Origin: Adiantum capillus-veneris | Lineage: Eukaryota > Streptophyta > Polypodiopsida > Polypodiales > Pteridaceae | Direction of reading: 5' to 3' | DNA length: 64,000 bases | Assembly (NCBI GenBank): GCA_014529385.2 | Contig: CM043958.1 | Coordinates: forward strand, 138,820,398 to 138,884,397 | Shown: in pieces, positions 23,801 through 36,900 of the stretch | How the letters are laid out: the number at the start of each line of letters is the position of its first letter | How positions within the stretch are numbered: the first letter of the stretch is position 1 | Notes under the pieces: model-generated | What the model saw: the letters and a program-made list of their open reading frames with translations, nothing else | Told to the model about the DNA's origin: nothing | Database searches by the model: none | Made by a program: the position numbers and the translations under genes

Positions 23801-26800
23801 GGGCCTACAGGTTGTCGGTGTCTGCTTGGAGCATTCTAGCTTCCGAGCCGTGTGTGTGATTAAGTGTTAATTCCCGTTACAGGTCTCCTTTGCAAAGTGC
23901 TCTGTGTGTGTGTCTAAAGTAAAGAATTTCGGGTGAAAGCCAACGCCTACCGCCCTACGGGCCGGATTCACAGACTCTGTGTCCAGATGCTCTGAGTTAT
24001 GAGGCCCTGCCTGCTTATTTAAAGAGTGCAAAGGGATGCTAAAAGCAGAGCCCCCAAAAGCTTCAAAAGCTGTACCAAAAGCTGAAATTAAAAGCTTGTG
24101 CTTTTTCTCTCTCAAGTTCTCTCTCTCTTGAGCCTAAAAATAAAGCAAAAGAGTTCTCCCTCTCTCTCTCTTTCAATTTGCGAAAAAAAAGCAGCAAAAA
24201 GCTGCGCCGATTTCTGCCCCAAAAGTTGCGCCGTAGAGCAAGCCTGCCACGTCATCCTGCCACGTGTCATTTTTCCGCAAGCTGCAGCCATGTCAGCAAT
24301 TCCAGCCCACCATGCCGGGGCTAGGGGAGGTGTGTGTGTGTACACTGGGCAGCCACGTCACCGGTTTGTGACATGGCATGCCTGAGACAATTGTCTTTGA
24401 CAGAGACCCCAGATTCAAGGTTTGTTTTGGAATGCTATTTGGGAGAACATTGGCACGCGGTTGCAATTCTCGTCATCGTTCCACCTGCAGACTGACGGGC
24501 AATCACAGATTGCTAATTCAGTGGTACTGGATTTGTTGAAGTCTTCTTCTTTGCATCAGAAGACTACATGGGAAAGGTTTTTACCTTTGGTGGAATATGC
24601 CTACAGTAACACGATTAACTCTTTGATGGGGAAGGTGCCATTTGAGATTATTGAAGGTTCCACCCTTCCTTAGCACGAAAGGTAAGATTTTTCTTTAAAG
24701 CCGACCAATTCACGAGAGACTTGAACTTGGTCCGGAAGGCTTGAAAGAAATCTTAGAAAAAGGCAGCAGATCGACATCGTTGCGATTTGAAATTGAAGGA
24801 GAACGATTGGGTGCTCTTACATTTTGGGAAGGCACGCCTGAGAAAGAAAAAGGGAAAGGAGCGGCTTTCTCGAAAGCTTAGCATGAGATACTATGGACTT
24901 GTCGAGATTTTCCGAAAAGATAAATAATGTCTCCTTTAGACTGAAGCTGCCCGACACTGTTTTCATATGAGTCTCTTGAAGCCTTTTAAAGGCGATGTAC
25001 CCGATGATGGGGAGCCAGATGAGCAACCCGAATTGGAGGAAAACGAGCAGATACTCCTTCCAGAGAAGGTATTGGCACAGAAAGATAAAAGGTAAAGCGT
25101 TAAGAGGGCTCTTGGTTCAATGCAAGACCTACTCCGCATTGGATGCGAAGTGAATGGAGGAGGAGGACCTGGCAGATACTCCTCGGATTGTGAATCTTTA
25201 CCTCAAAGCATTTGGTTTAGCATAGTCTATTCCAAATGGAACCCTGAATGTCACAAGACGGGCACCACGTGCCAATAGAAAAGAACAGACTGAACAAACT
25301 TTTAGCACTTAAATAACAATTGGACTGAAAGAGAGAGAGAGGACACGCGACACGGAGTGACGGAATTCCACCCCAGAGAGTATTGGCCCCAAACCTTGGC
25401 GCCCCTTTCGGTATTTCTTTATATTGCATCAACATTCTACAAGCCGGTACTCAAGACTCTGCACCTTCTCCAGGAAGCGTGCCAGAGAATGAGCCCTAGC
25501 CTCATATTTAAAGGTCCTTGGCCTAAAAAGCAGTTTACATGAAAGCTTTCAAACTCAAAAGCTTCTGGTCCAAAAAGCAATGCCAAAAGCTGCCAACGTA
25601 AATCACGGAAATCCGTACAGCCTGCCACATCATCATGCCAGCGTAATTTTCGAAAATCAGCCACGCTGTTGCAGTTTTAGGGTTAGGGTTTGCAGGTTTT
25701 AGGGTTAGGGTTTTCAGAATTAGGGTTTCAGTAGTGTTTTGGAATTAGGGTTTTAGCAGTTAGGGTTTCTGGCAGAAATTAGGGTTAGGGTTGTCTGCTT
25801 TTGGGCAACCACGTCATCACTTTGTGACACTTCTTCTGTTACTTGTTCTTCGTAGGGTTTAGGCTCGGCAGCAGCATACGGACCCTCGCCAAATGCACCG
25901 CAAATTACGTTGGCAAGCTGTACGATAGTTTGTACGGAAATCCGCTTTTTATGGATGTTGACGTGGTTGTTTTGCGTGAGAAGAAAAGCAAGGGAGAAAT
26001 AAAACCTACGCAATTGCTTTTTCTATGCAATGTTGAAATTGGAGAAGCCTTTGAGTTGCTTTATTTTTAAATGCTTTTAAGTGGAAGCTTTTGATTTTGA
26101 AGCTTTTGGGGCTCTGCTTTTAGCAACCCTTGTAACCTTTATAAGAAACCCAAGGGGGCTCCCTTTGCAGAGCATCTGGACGTAGAGTTTGAGAGCGAGC
26201 ACTCGGGAGTTGTACTTTGCTCGAAGATTAATATAAAAAGAAATACCGAAAGGGGCGCCAGTCTTTGGGGCCAATACCTCTTGGCACGGAACTCCATCGG
26301 GCCGTGTCAAATCAATTGTGAATTGTTTTGAAGTGAATTTGTGTTGTGTCGTGGTAGATTCTTGACTTGGAGTGTCCAAGTTTGTTACAGTGGTATTAGA
26401 GCACATAAAAATTCTTCTTCTACGGAGGATCCGATCCTTTTTACAACACACACAGCTTTTGGGAAAGAATCTTCGTGCCCCGACCCCGGACTTACTAGCC
26501 ACTCCCACCCTTCATACATCGCGCATCGGGTGCGCTCCCGTCTTCATCGCTCTGTCTTACAGGACATAAAGCCATTAAAAATCCCAGATTACACATGGGT
26601 TCTGGTGAAGAATCTGACAGAGATGACACCTCTCTGTGGGAAGGCAAAGAAAAGTTGAAGATTTGGCGCGGGAACTGAAGAAAAGAATGAAGATTTGGGC
26701 AATCTTTTTTCAGACAAGTTTGCTAGAAAAGGAGTACAAACGTCAACTACATATTGGCATATGTATGAACGGATTGAGTACTCCAAGGCCTAGTGAATTA

Positions 26801-28595
26801 CCCGATTGATAAGGTTTACTCGAGATGGTGTGTGGCCATTGCTTCTCCTCTCAGGTAGGGAGTAAAGCCGAAAAGATTGACGAGTGCAGAAAAGCAGAAC
26901 GTGTACTCGCAGAAAGATATGGACAAGCGAAGCAAAAAGCAAAGCTTCAGAAAGGGCAAGAAAAAGGCAAAGAAGCCTAAATTTCGCCCAGTTTTTGATA
27001 GTTCTACAGAGGACTCGTCTTTGGATAGTTCGGACTTCGACGATCACAGATTTTATGCAAAGAAGAAGAATTTTGTATAAAGCCAACCAGTATGACTTCC
27101 TCGAAGATAAAAGCAAGAAAGTAAAACAATCTAAAAAAGATGACTGAATGGCTTTCTGCCAATGAGTATGCACTTCATCCATCGGGTGCCCGAGTCAAAA
27201 ATTTGGCATACTGTGGATCCTTGGCAAACTGAAGCATTTTCTTTGCGAACTCGTTGACGTTGCATCTCCATGAGTTCGTACTGTGAAGGCCGAGGTGGCC
27301 TGTACTCATTTTGGTCCGTACTCGTTCCCTGCTAATCCGCTTGAATTTTTCGTATCGCCTCCCGCTTCAGAGATGGTAGATGGTGTAACAAATTGCTGAC
27401 GTGTCAAAGCCTAAAGAATGGAGCCAACTTACAGATGTGGCCGAGGGGCCTAAACCCTAAGAAGAACAAGTAACAGAAGAAGTGTCACAAAGTGATGACG
27501 TGGTTGCTCGAGAGTAGAAAACCCTAACCCTAATTTTTGCCAAAACCCTAGGTCAAGGTGGCCTGTACTCATTTTGGTCCGTACTCGTTTCCTGCTAATC
27601 CGCTTGAATTTTTCGTATCGCCTCCCGCTTCAGAGATGGTAGATGGTGTAACAAATTGTTGACGTGTCAAAGCCTAAAGAATGGAGCCAACTTACAGATG
27701 TGGCCGAGGGGCCTAAACCCTAAGAAGAACAAGTAACAGAAGAAGTGTCACAAAGTGATGACGTGGTTGCCCGAGAGTAGAAAACCCTAACCCTAATTTT
27801 TGCCAAAACCCTAATTCTGGAAACCCTAACCCTAAAACTGCAGAAACCCTAACCCTAACCCTAAGGGCAACGTGGCAGATTTTCAAAAATTGCGCTGGCA
27901 TGATGACGTGGTAGGCTGTACGGATTTCCGTGATTTACGTTGGCAGCTTTTTGAGCATTGCTTTTGGACCAAATGCTTTTGAGTTTTGAAGGCTTTTTAT
28001 TGTAACTGCTTTTCAGGCCAAGGGCCTTTAAATATGAGGTTAGGGCTCATTCTTTGGCATGCTTCCTGGAGAAGGTGCAGAGTCTGTGTCACAAACTGCT
28101 GACGTGTCGAAGCCCTGAAGAATAAAGCCAACTTGCAGATATCAGCCGAGGGGCCTAAACCCTAAGAAGAACAAGTGACAGAAGAAGAAGTCCTACCAAC
28201 TTATGGGGACCTCGTCTGATGGGGCCCCAAGTGACATAAAGACATTAAAAATAAAGCAGAACACACTCAAAAGACTTTGCACATCAAAATATGATGACGT
28301 AGCACCTGTACGGACGTTCCGGAATTCGCGGCGGATTTTTAGGGAAATCCCGAAATTTTAGGAAAGTGATTTTTTGGGGTCAGCTTTTCATATTTGATGC
28401 TTTTAGGCTTTGGGCCTTTAAATATGAGCCTTGGGGGCCCTCTCTGGCACTCTTCAACGCGCAGATTGCAGAGGAGGTGCTCCCCGGCTGTTGTACTTTG
28501 TGAATGAGCAGTAATATAAAGAAATACCGAAAGGGGCGCCAGGGTTTGGGGCCAATACTCTTTGGGGTGGAATTCCGTCCCTCCGTGTCGCGTGT

Positions 28596-28633
<38 letters not shown>

Positions 28634-30925
28634 CAGTAGTTATTGAAGTGCTTAAAGTCTGTTCAGTCTGTTCTTTTCTATTGGCACGTGGTGCCCGTCT
28701 TGTGACAATGGTATCAGAGCATCAGGCGTGTGCTTCTCTGAAAGCATACCGGTCCCACAAAAGAGCAGACATAGCAAACTAGAGACTTTTGGAATATATT
28801 CGAGGTATCTTCGCCCTCTTCGCCCTCCATATATTCGAGCCCTCCAACAGACTTATTAGCCACTCCCACCCTTACTTCATCGCACATCGGGCGCGCTCCC
28901 GTCTTCACCGCTTATGTCTTACAGGGCATAAGTCATTAAGATCACTTGCAAAAAAAGGATCCAAGATTTGTTTCGAGTCACTGTTTTTCTCAAAGGCAGT
29001 GCGATGCAGATGTTGATAGCTACCAAGCAGCATACTCCAAGTACTTGGCAAGCTTTCAAGAAAAATTTTGCCCGAAGTTATATGGTTTCTGACATCTTCC
29101 TTCGGAGTGCAACTTCTGGCCGAGTGGGGTATCCTGAAATGCTTGCCATGGAAACCCTAGTAGATTATATCTTGAAATTTCTCGACATCTCTCAGGAAGA
29201 TATCTCTTCTTGAATTGATAACTTTGGAGATTCGGTGCGATTGCTATCTTGGGACTACCATCGTCGCCAAAGAAACAATGTTTGTCCAAGAGCTGATGGA
29301 CCATGCTGTGCTCGGCTACGACCCTATGGGATGAACCTAACCCTAATTTTTGGTGCAGGTTTCAGGATGGAAAGTCAGTCGACTTTTCGAGCTCGACTGA
29401 TGTCGATATTGCTTTTTAAGTTTGAATTTTGTTTGAGAACTTGTTTGGTGATCTTGTTTGAAATGGATGGTATCTGTTTTGAACCTGTTTCGGTGTCGAT
29501 TTGAAATGTTTGACTCTGGTTTTAATACCGGTTTCAATGATTGGTGATTTTACTCTCGGGTGGAGTAGTGAGAAATTATGTTTGAGAATGCTTGTTCATA
29601 CTCATGGCCCAGACCCTTGTGCTTATTTGCGGGGGGAGTATTGAATGATTGGAAAGTGTTGTTTTTACTCATGGTCCGGACCCTTGTGGTTATTTACATG
29701 GGGAGTATTAAGAAGTTTGAGTAGTAGTCACTCTCAGCACCTCCAAACGACGCAGGCTGCGGTCTGGGGGGGTTTGGTTGTCAAAGGCCTCTATATCTCA
29801 TGGCTCGGACCTTTTTAGGTTATTTGCGGGAGGAGTAATGAGAGAGTCGTTGAATAGCTCATGGCCCGGACCTGGATGGTTATTTGTGGGGGGAATGTTC
29901 ATCGGCGACTTTATGTTTCTATGTCTTGTAACATGCATATGTAAGCATTTGTGTTGCATTGTGATGTGCTAACTACTGAACATTCATGAGATTGCCTAGG
30001 TATGTAGTTTTTTAGTGCATCAAGACACCCGTAGAAGATCAATATGGTATGGGTGTGATGGCTAATTTTACTACGCCGGAATATCGAGTTCCGATCTGGA
30101 CGAAAGGAGAAGCTAACTCCTTGATCAAAAGAGCAGAAAGGAGAAGCTAACTCCTTGATCAAAACAGCCGAAAAGAGAAGTTAACTCCTTGACCAAAAGA
30201 GCAGAAAGGAGAAGCTAACTCCTTGATCAAAACAACCGAAAGGAGAAGCTAACTCCTTGATCAAAAGAGTAGGAAGGAGAAGCTAACTCCTTAATAAAAA
30301 GAGCAAACTGATTGTCCCTCGGAATGACCCTTGAAAATTTTTGAGCTAACTTGAGTTGTTTTGCAGATATGCTGTAATCGCGGATGATTACTCTCTTTCA
30401 AGAAGGGGAGATGTCACAAACTGTTGACGTGTCAAAGCCGTGAAGAATAAAGTCAACTTGCAGATATCGGCCGAGGGGCCTAAACCCTAAGAAGAACAAG
30501 TGACAGAAGAAGAAGTTTTACCAACTTATGGGGACCCTGTCCGATGGGGCCCCAAGTGACATAAAGACATTAAAATAAAGCAGAACACACTCAAAAGACT
30601 TTGCACATCAAAATATGATGACGTGGCACCTGTACGGGCGTTCCAAAATTCGCGACGGATTTTTAGGGAAATCCCGAAATTTTAGGAAAGTGATTTTTTG
30701 GGGTCAGCTTTTCATATTGATGCTTTTAGGCTTTGGGCCTTTAAATATGAGCCTTGGGGGCCCTCTCTGGCACTCTTCAACGCGCAGATTGCAGAGGAGG
30801 TGCTCTCGCTCCCCGGCTGTTGTACTTTGCGAATCAACAGTAATATAAAGAAATACCGAAAGGGGCGTCAAGGTTTGGGGCCAATACTCTCTGGGGTGGA
30901 ATTCCGCCCCTCCGTGTCGCATGTC

Positions 30926-30970
<45 letters not shown>

Positions 30971-33900
30971 AAGTTGTTATTGAAGTGCTAAAAGTCTGTT
31001 CAGTCCGTTCTTTTCTATTGACACGTTGTGCCCGTCTTGTGACAGTATGGAGTACCGGCTTGTACTGTGTTGATGCAATATAAAGAAATATTGAAAGGGG
31101 CGCCAAGGTTTGGGGCCAATATTCCACCACTCCGTGTCGCGTGTCGTGTCTCTCTATTTCAGTTCAGTTGTTATTTGAAGTGCTTAAAGGTCTGTTCAGT
31201 CTGTTCTTTTCTATAAACACGTGGTGCCCGTCTTGTGACAGTGGTATCAGAGCATTAGGCGTGTGCTTTTCTGAAAGCATACCGGTCCTACAAAAGAGCA
31301 AACAGAGCTATTGGAATTATTATGTGACGAATTATACCTGGACCTTGTTAGGTTATGCGGGAGGAGTGTTTATCGGCGGCTTTATGTTTCTCTGTCTTGT
31401 AACATGCATATGTAAGCATTTGTGTTGCATTGTGATGTGCCAACCACACTGAATATTCCTACTTGGATGAGATTGCCTGGGTATGTAATTTTAGTGCATC
31501 AAGACACCCGTGGAAGATCAGTACGGTGTGGGTGTGATGGCTAATTTTACTACGTTGGAATATCAAGAGTTCCGATCTGGACGAAAGGAGAAGCTAACTC
31601 CTTGATCAAAATAGCCGAAAGGAGAAGCTAACTCCTTAATAAAAAGAGCAAATTGATTGTCCCTCGGAATGTCACTCGGAATGACCCTCGAAAATCTTTG
31701 AGCTAACTTGAGTTGTTTTGCAAATATGCTGTAATCGAGGAAGATTACTCTCTTTCAAGAAGGGGAGATGTAACAAACTGCTGACGTGTCAAAGCCTAAA
31801 GAACGGAGCCAACTTACAGATGTGGCCGATGGGCCTAAACCCTAAGAAGAACAAGTAACAGAAGAAGTGTCACAAAGTGATGACGTGGTTGCTCGAGAGC
31901 AGAAAACCCTAACCCTAATTTCTGCCAAAAACCCTAATTGTTGAAACCCTAACTCTAAAACTTGCAAACCCTAATTTTGGAAACCCTAACCCTAAAACTG
32001 CAGAAACCCTAACCCTAACCCTAAGACAGCGTGGCAGATTTTCAAAAATTGCACTGGCATGATGACGTGGCAAGCTGTACGGATTTCCGTGATTTACGCT
32101 GACAGCTTTTTGAGCATTGCTTTTGGACCAGATGCTTTTGAGTTTTGAAGGCTTTTTAATGTAACTGCTTTTCAAGCCGAGGGCCTTTAAATATGAGGTT
32201 AGGGCTCATTCTCTGGCATGCTTCCTGGAGAAGGTGCAGAGTCTGGAGTACCGGCTTGTACTGTGTTGATGCAATATAAAGAAATACCGAAAGGGGCGCC
32301 AAGGTTTGGGGCCAATACTCTCTGGGGTGGAATTCCGCCACTCCGTGTCGCGTGTCGTCTCTCTCTATTTCAATTCAGTTGTTATTTGAAGTGCTTAAAG
32401 TCTGTTCAATCTGTTTTTTTCTATTGGCACGTGGTGCCCGTCTTGTGACAGATGGAGTCGTCTGATTTTTTTCGGAATCCATATGTGCCGCGAGAAGAAG
32501 GATCAAATTTCCCAGTAGAAGAGAAATCGGCCGTGCTCTGATATCACTGTAACAGACTTGGGCACCCCAAGTCTAAAATCTGTGTTTATGGAAATTCCGT
32601 ACAGCTGTTAGTACAAAAAGCGGGACTGTCCGTGCAGTCTGCCACGTCAGCATGTCAGCGGAAAAACCGGGGGTTCCGTACTGTTGCCACGTCAGCGTCC
32701 TTACCGCCTCCCACGTCATTTGATATGCCACGTCACCTTGTGTACTGTTCGAGCAGAACTGCCACGTATCAATTTGTGGCAGCATGCCTACGGAGACGGA
32801 AGAGTAAGGAGCGAGTTTTCTCAAAGTTGAGTATGAGATACTATGGCCCTTTTCAGATTCAGGAAAAGATAAATGATGTGTCCTTCATATTGAAGTTACT
32901 AGATACTTGGAAGATTCACAATGCATTTCATGTGAGTCTGTTGAAACCTTTCAAGGGTGAGGTGCTAGTGGACAGGGAGCCTGAGGAGGAACCTGAAGTG
33001 GAAGAGAGAAAGGAGATTCTCGTTCGAGAACAGATACTGGCTCACAAGGAAAGTAAAAAGTGAAAGGTAAGGTGATACGCGGATATTTAGTCAAGTTCAA
33101 GAACTACCTGGCATTGGATGTGAAGAGGAGGACCGTCTGCTCGGATTTTAGAGCTTTACCTTCAGGCTTTTGGTCTAGCTTCGACTATTCCAAGAGTTAC
33201 CGATGATCATCGGGTTGAATCTGGTGCATTGCGGATTGCATAAGAGGGGAGTTACTCCGCTTCTTTGTCACAGATTAGCTAGATGGATTACAGTCACTGA
33301 TTTCTCTTGAGATTTTAGGGGTACTGATGGGGTAACAATATTCTATTGTATGACTTTAAGAAAAGAAGTACTTTGAAATGGGATTTTTTAAAATGAATTT
33401 GATATATATGCTCTCTCACGTGTGTGATGTTTGAGTGCATGATTGAAGACGAAATGACTGCAACATTTCGGTCTTGTTCACCTGAGGGGTGATATAAATA
33501 TGATAGTAACAAGATTTAGTCAATCGCGACATCTGTTAGAGATCGGTGAGATGTGGATGTGATTGCTAAATACGCTACAATGATCATGATTCTCATCAAA
33601 GATCTTGACGGGGATAGTGATGTGAATGTTCAGTGATTGTCATCTTAGTGCAAGTACTGGATATGTGTTGTCTAGTGTGTCGGTTCTTAGAGTCAGTGTC
33701 TACTAAACTCGTTGTTGGCTTACGTTGGTTTGCATATGAATTGAGGGCGCTTACATCTCTTTCAAAAGAGGGGTATGTCACAAAGTGATGATGTGGCATT
33801 ACCTATATGACAGATTCCGGACAGATTGAGGTCCTCGTTGAAAGAAGTTGTAACAACTTGCAGAACCAATCCGAGAGGCCAAAAATGAAAGGACACCAAT

Positions 33901-36900
33901 TTTATAAGCTGTACCAACTTATGGGTCCTGTGCGATGAGGCTCAAAGGGACTAAAGGCTAAAAAGACAGGCGTAAAGGGCTAATGATGTGGCAGTTGTAT
34001 GGACCCGCAAATTGCGTTGTTGACGTGGCTGATCGTACGAATTTTCGTGATTTACGTTGTTGACGTGGCACCTGTACGGAATACCGCGATTTGCGCTGGC
34101 ATAGATTTTGGGACCCGAATGCTTTTAGAATTGAAGCTTTTCATGTTCACTGCTATTGGAAGGCCCAGGGCCTATAGATAAAGTGCGAGGGCCTTAGTCT
34201 CAAGCAGATACGCTTGGGAGCACTATCTGCCTCAGTCTCAGGCAAATACACTTGGGAGCGCTATTGAGACGAGGACCCTCGAACATTGTACTTTGTGAAC
34301 CATTAATAATAAAGAAATACCGAAAGGGGCGCCAGTGTTTGGGGCCAATCTCTCTTGGCGCGAAACTTCATTGTGCCGTGTCGTCTCTCACTCAGTCTTG
34401 TTCAATTCTTTCACTTTTTTCATGTGTTGTGGTAGATTGTCAACTTGGAGTGTCCAAGTCTGTTGCAGGAGACATGGTTAAAACTTAACCCCATGTATGG
34501 TTAACTAGGTTTTGAGGGTGCCTATGGTTAATTTCGAATGCCTAGAGCACACTTTGGTATGGCTGGTTTTTCACAGCCATAGGACCAAAATGCAGATATG
34601 ATAGGTAAAACAAGTGATTTGAGTGCGAGAATGGTAAATTCTGGAGCACCACTTTTATGGGCACCTGTTTATGACAATTTGACTTCTTTGTGTTAACCTA
34701 AGGATTACAAGGAAGGCGGCAGTTCAAGGGAATTGAGTAGTGAGGACCAATTGAAGGCTTTGACCTTTATACAATAGTTGATGCAGTTGATGCTGCAAGA
34801 AACTTCACAGAGTCTTCAAAGTTATGCAAGGTTGCAACTTTCTTGAGAGGAAATGCGCTTCAGTCTTGGACTGCATTGTTGAACTAGGGTAAGTACCTAC
34901 AACATGGGTCTAGTTCAAAGAGCTTTTCGCACTTGCGTGGCTTACAAACACTTTTGAGGTGGATGTGATGACAGCATGGCACGAGTTAAATGCAGCACAT
35001 TGTGTAAAACTTGAAGAGTACAATAAGCAGTTTTGGGCCGCAGTGTTGCCAGTAAGCTCCTACAGGTTTGTGCCATTGTGAGAACAGATTGAGAAGTATT
35101 GTTGTGGATTGCCCAAGGAAATTAGGGACTACTTGTGTCCCACTTATAGGAGAGGGGATCTAGTCTATGACACCGTCGGATGGGTGTCCAGTGTCCGGGC
35201 GATCGTAGTGTGAACTCGGCCAGTGTGGCCAGCTACTTGTATAAAAGGAGGCCAAGGCCTCATTTGTAACTATTGACCCCCATTGGCAAAGTGCCAGTGG
35301 CTAGCCCGTGAGGCTAGGAGTGTGCGAGGTCACTTTGAGGAGGTGAGGCTGGGTGGTATGAGACGCTCGGTCTTACAGATGCATGCCTATGTCCTTGGAC
35401 GCTGGCCCAACATGGGGGAGCTGTCGGATGGTGGCTATGGTCGGTGGCATGCGTGTCTATAGGCGGTTCGTGTAGCCGGGAGATCCTCTCTGAGTGTTCG
35501 TTTCATGGTATCAGAGCCTGCTTGGTTGCAGGAAGGACCGTGTGCACACCTATTGATCGGTTTGAGTTGGATAACCTCAATTTTGTGTAATTTTTAATGA
35601 CTAATTACTGAGATTAGCACTCTTATGGATGTTCCAAAGAACGGTTGAAAAACATATGTGACATATCTTTGGAATGTGGCAGGTGCATTTGTGAGACCAA
35701 ATGGCATAACCCTGTATGCAAAACAACCCCATGGCATGATAAAAGTGGTTTTTAGCTGATCTTCCAAGGTTATGCGTATTTGAAAGGATCCTGAATAACC
35801 ATCACAGACGGTATAGCATTCAAAACCCGCTACTTCATTCAGAATTTCATCCAAGAAAGGGAGAGGAAAGTGGTCTCTCTTTGTAGCTGCATTTAGTGGT
35901 TTGTAGTCAACACAGACCCTCCACTTACCATTCTTTTTAGGCGTCACCACTATGGGTGACACCCATTCTGAGTTTTCTACAGGATAGATGAATCCCGCCT
36001 CCAGCAGTTTCCTTACCTCGACCAAGTCCGTTCACGCATGCTCTGTATACATGGATTACAAGTACTTTCGAGAGCCTCGATTAACATGTATCTGCCTTGG
36101 AAAATGCCAATGTTCAAATGAAAATATGTCTGTGCTCTCTCGAAGGAGCCGTGCAAGGGTTTAATGCTCGTCTTGCAGCTCTCGAAAATACGGCTCAGCT
36201 GACGATCGTGCGTATTTTCGAGAACGACACCCATCTTCAGTAATTGTCGATGCAGATTGCTGGTTTTGAGCGTTCACGGGGTGGTCTTATTGTGACAATT
36301 ATGTATAAGACTACCAATTTCTCAGGTATGAGAAAGAATGTACGGAATTAGTTGTAAATAACTGGCTTCATTAGTGGACTATGCACTTTGATCTCCATGG
36401 AGAGCATGATGAATGGAGGATTCAGATGATTCCTTTTTTATTTGCGTAGTAAAGTGCTTACTTGGTGGTGTGATATGACAGAGAAGCCTACGACGTGGGC
36501 TTTTGTACTGACGTGCTGAGCCATGCATGTTCGCGTTTGGTGGGTTGGCTAGAGGCAAGACTCTTGTTCCAAGCATTGATGGGGTGAGAGTCTCTTATTT
36601 TACAGTTTTCAACTGTGCGCTATTTTTTGACGACGTGGCATAAATGTGCCACTCTGCACATTTATGCTTTTTAGGAAGGCCCTCCCATGTTTCCATGTCG
36701 TGGAGTATGGGGGTGTGAGTTTGCATATATAGGCATTTTCCCCCTAGAGTAGGGTCAGGTGGAACAATTAGATTGATGATACTAGCTGGAAGTGTCATGT
36801 GCACATCTAACCCTATGTGCATGTGAACAAGCTACTTTAAGTCGAGGGTTGAGGCCAACTTAGGAAGTGTTTTGGCACCTTTGTGAGCCTGTGCGCAAGC

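Larger units (their letters stand above)
12602..23970 (+). mobile_element. Element B: complete-ended LTR retrotransposon (11.4 kb), chromovirus
   Basis: It is bounded by two ~1.57-kb LTRs and a perfect 5-bp target duplication CAGAC (12597-12601 and 23971-23975). Order: LTR, gag, protease, nested element L, RNase H tail, integrase with chromodomain, polypurine tract, LTR. RT and most of RNase H are gone. By eye the LTRs are about 96-97% identical over their first ~500 bases, so insertion is old but datable. It sits inside the LTR of A. Confidence 0.92.
28087..31044 (+). mobile_element. Element H: non-autonomous LTR retrotransposon nested in G's LTR
   Basis: LTRs 28087-28707 (621 bp) and 30412-31044 (633 bp); internal 1.7 kb. 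Flanks are GTCTG (28082-28086) and GTATG (31045-31049), a target duplication with one change; the intact G 3' LTR reads GTCTGGAGTACC at this point. The internal region retains one gag-like piece and two minisatellites but no pol. Confidence 0.88.
27647..32450 (+). mobile_element. Element G: non-autonomous LTR retrotransposon
   Basis: 5' LTR 27647-28086 plus 31045-31240 (split by H), internal 31241-31768, 3' LTR 31769-32450. Perfect 5-bp target duplication GATGG (27642-27646, 32451-32455). The internal region is only ~530 bp and has no gag or pol, so it is TRIM/LARD-like and depends on a helper. It sits within minus element I. Confidence 0.9.

Noticed and set aside
25675-25795. Interstitial telomere or chromosome-end fusion
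   Set aside because: The CCCTAA runs are short, degenerate and sit at the same position in three LTRs, so they are part of the LTR.
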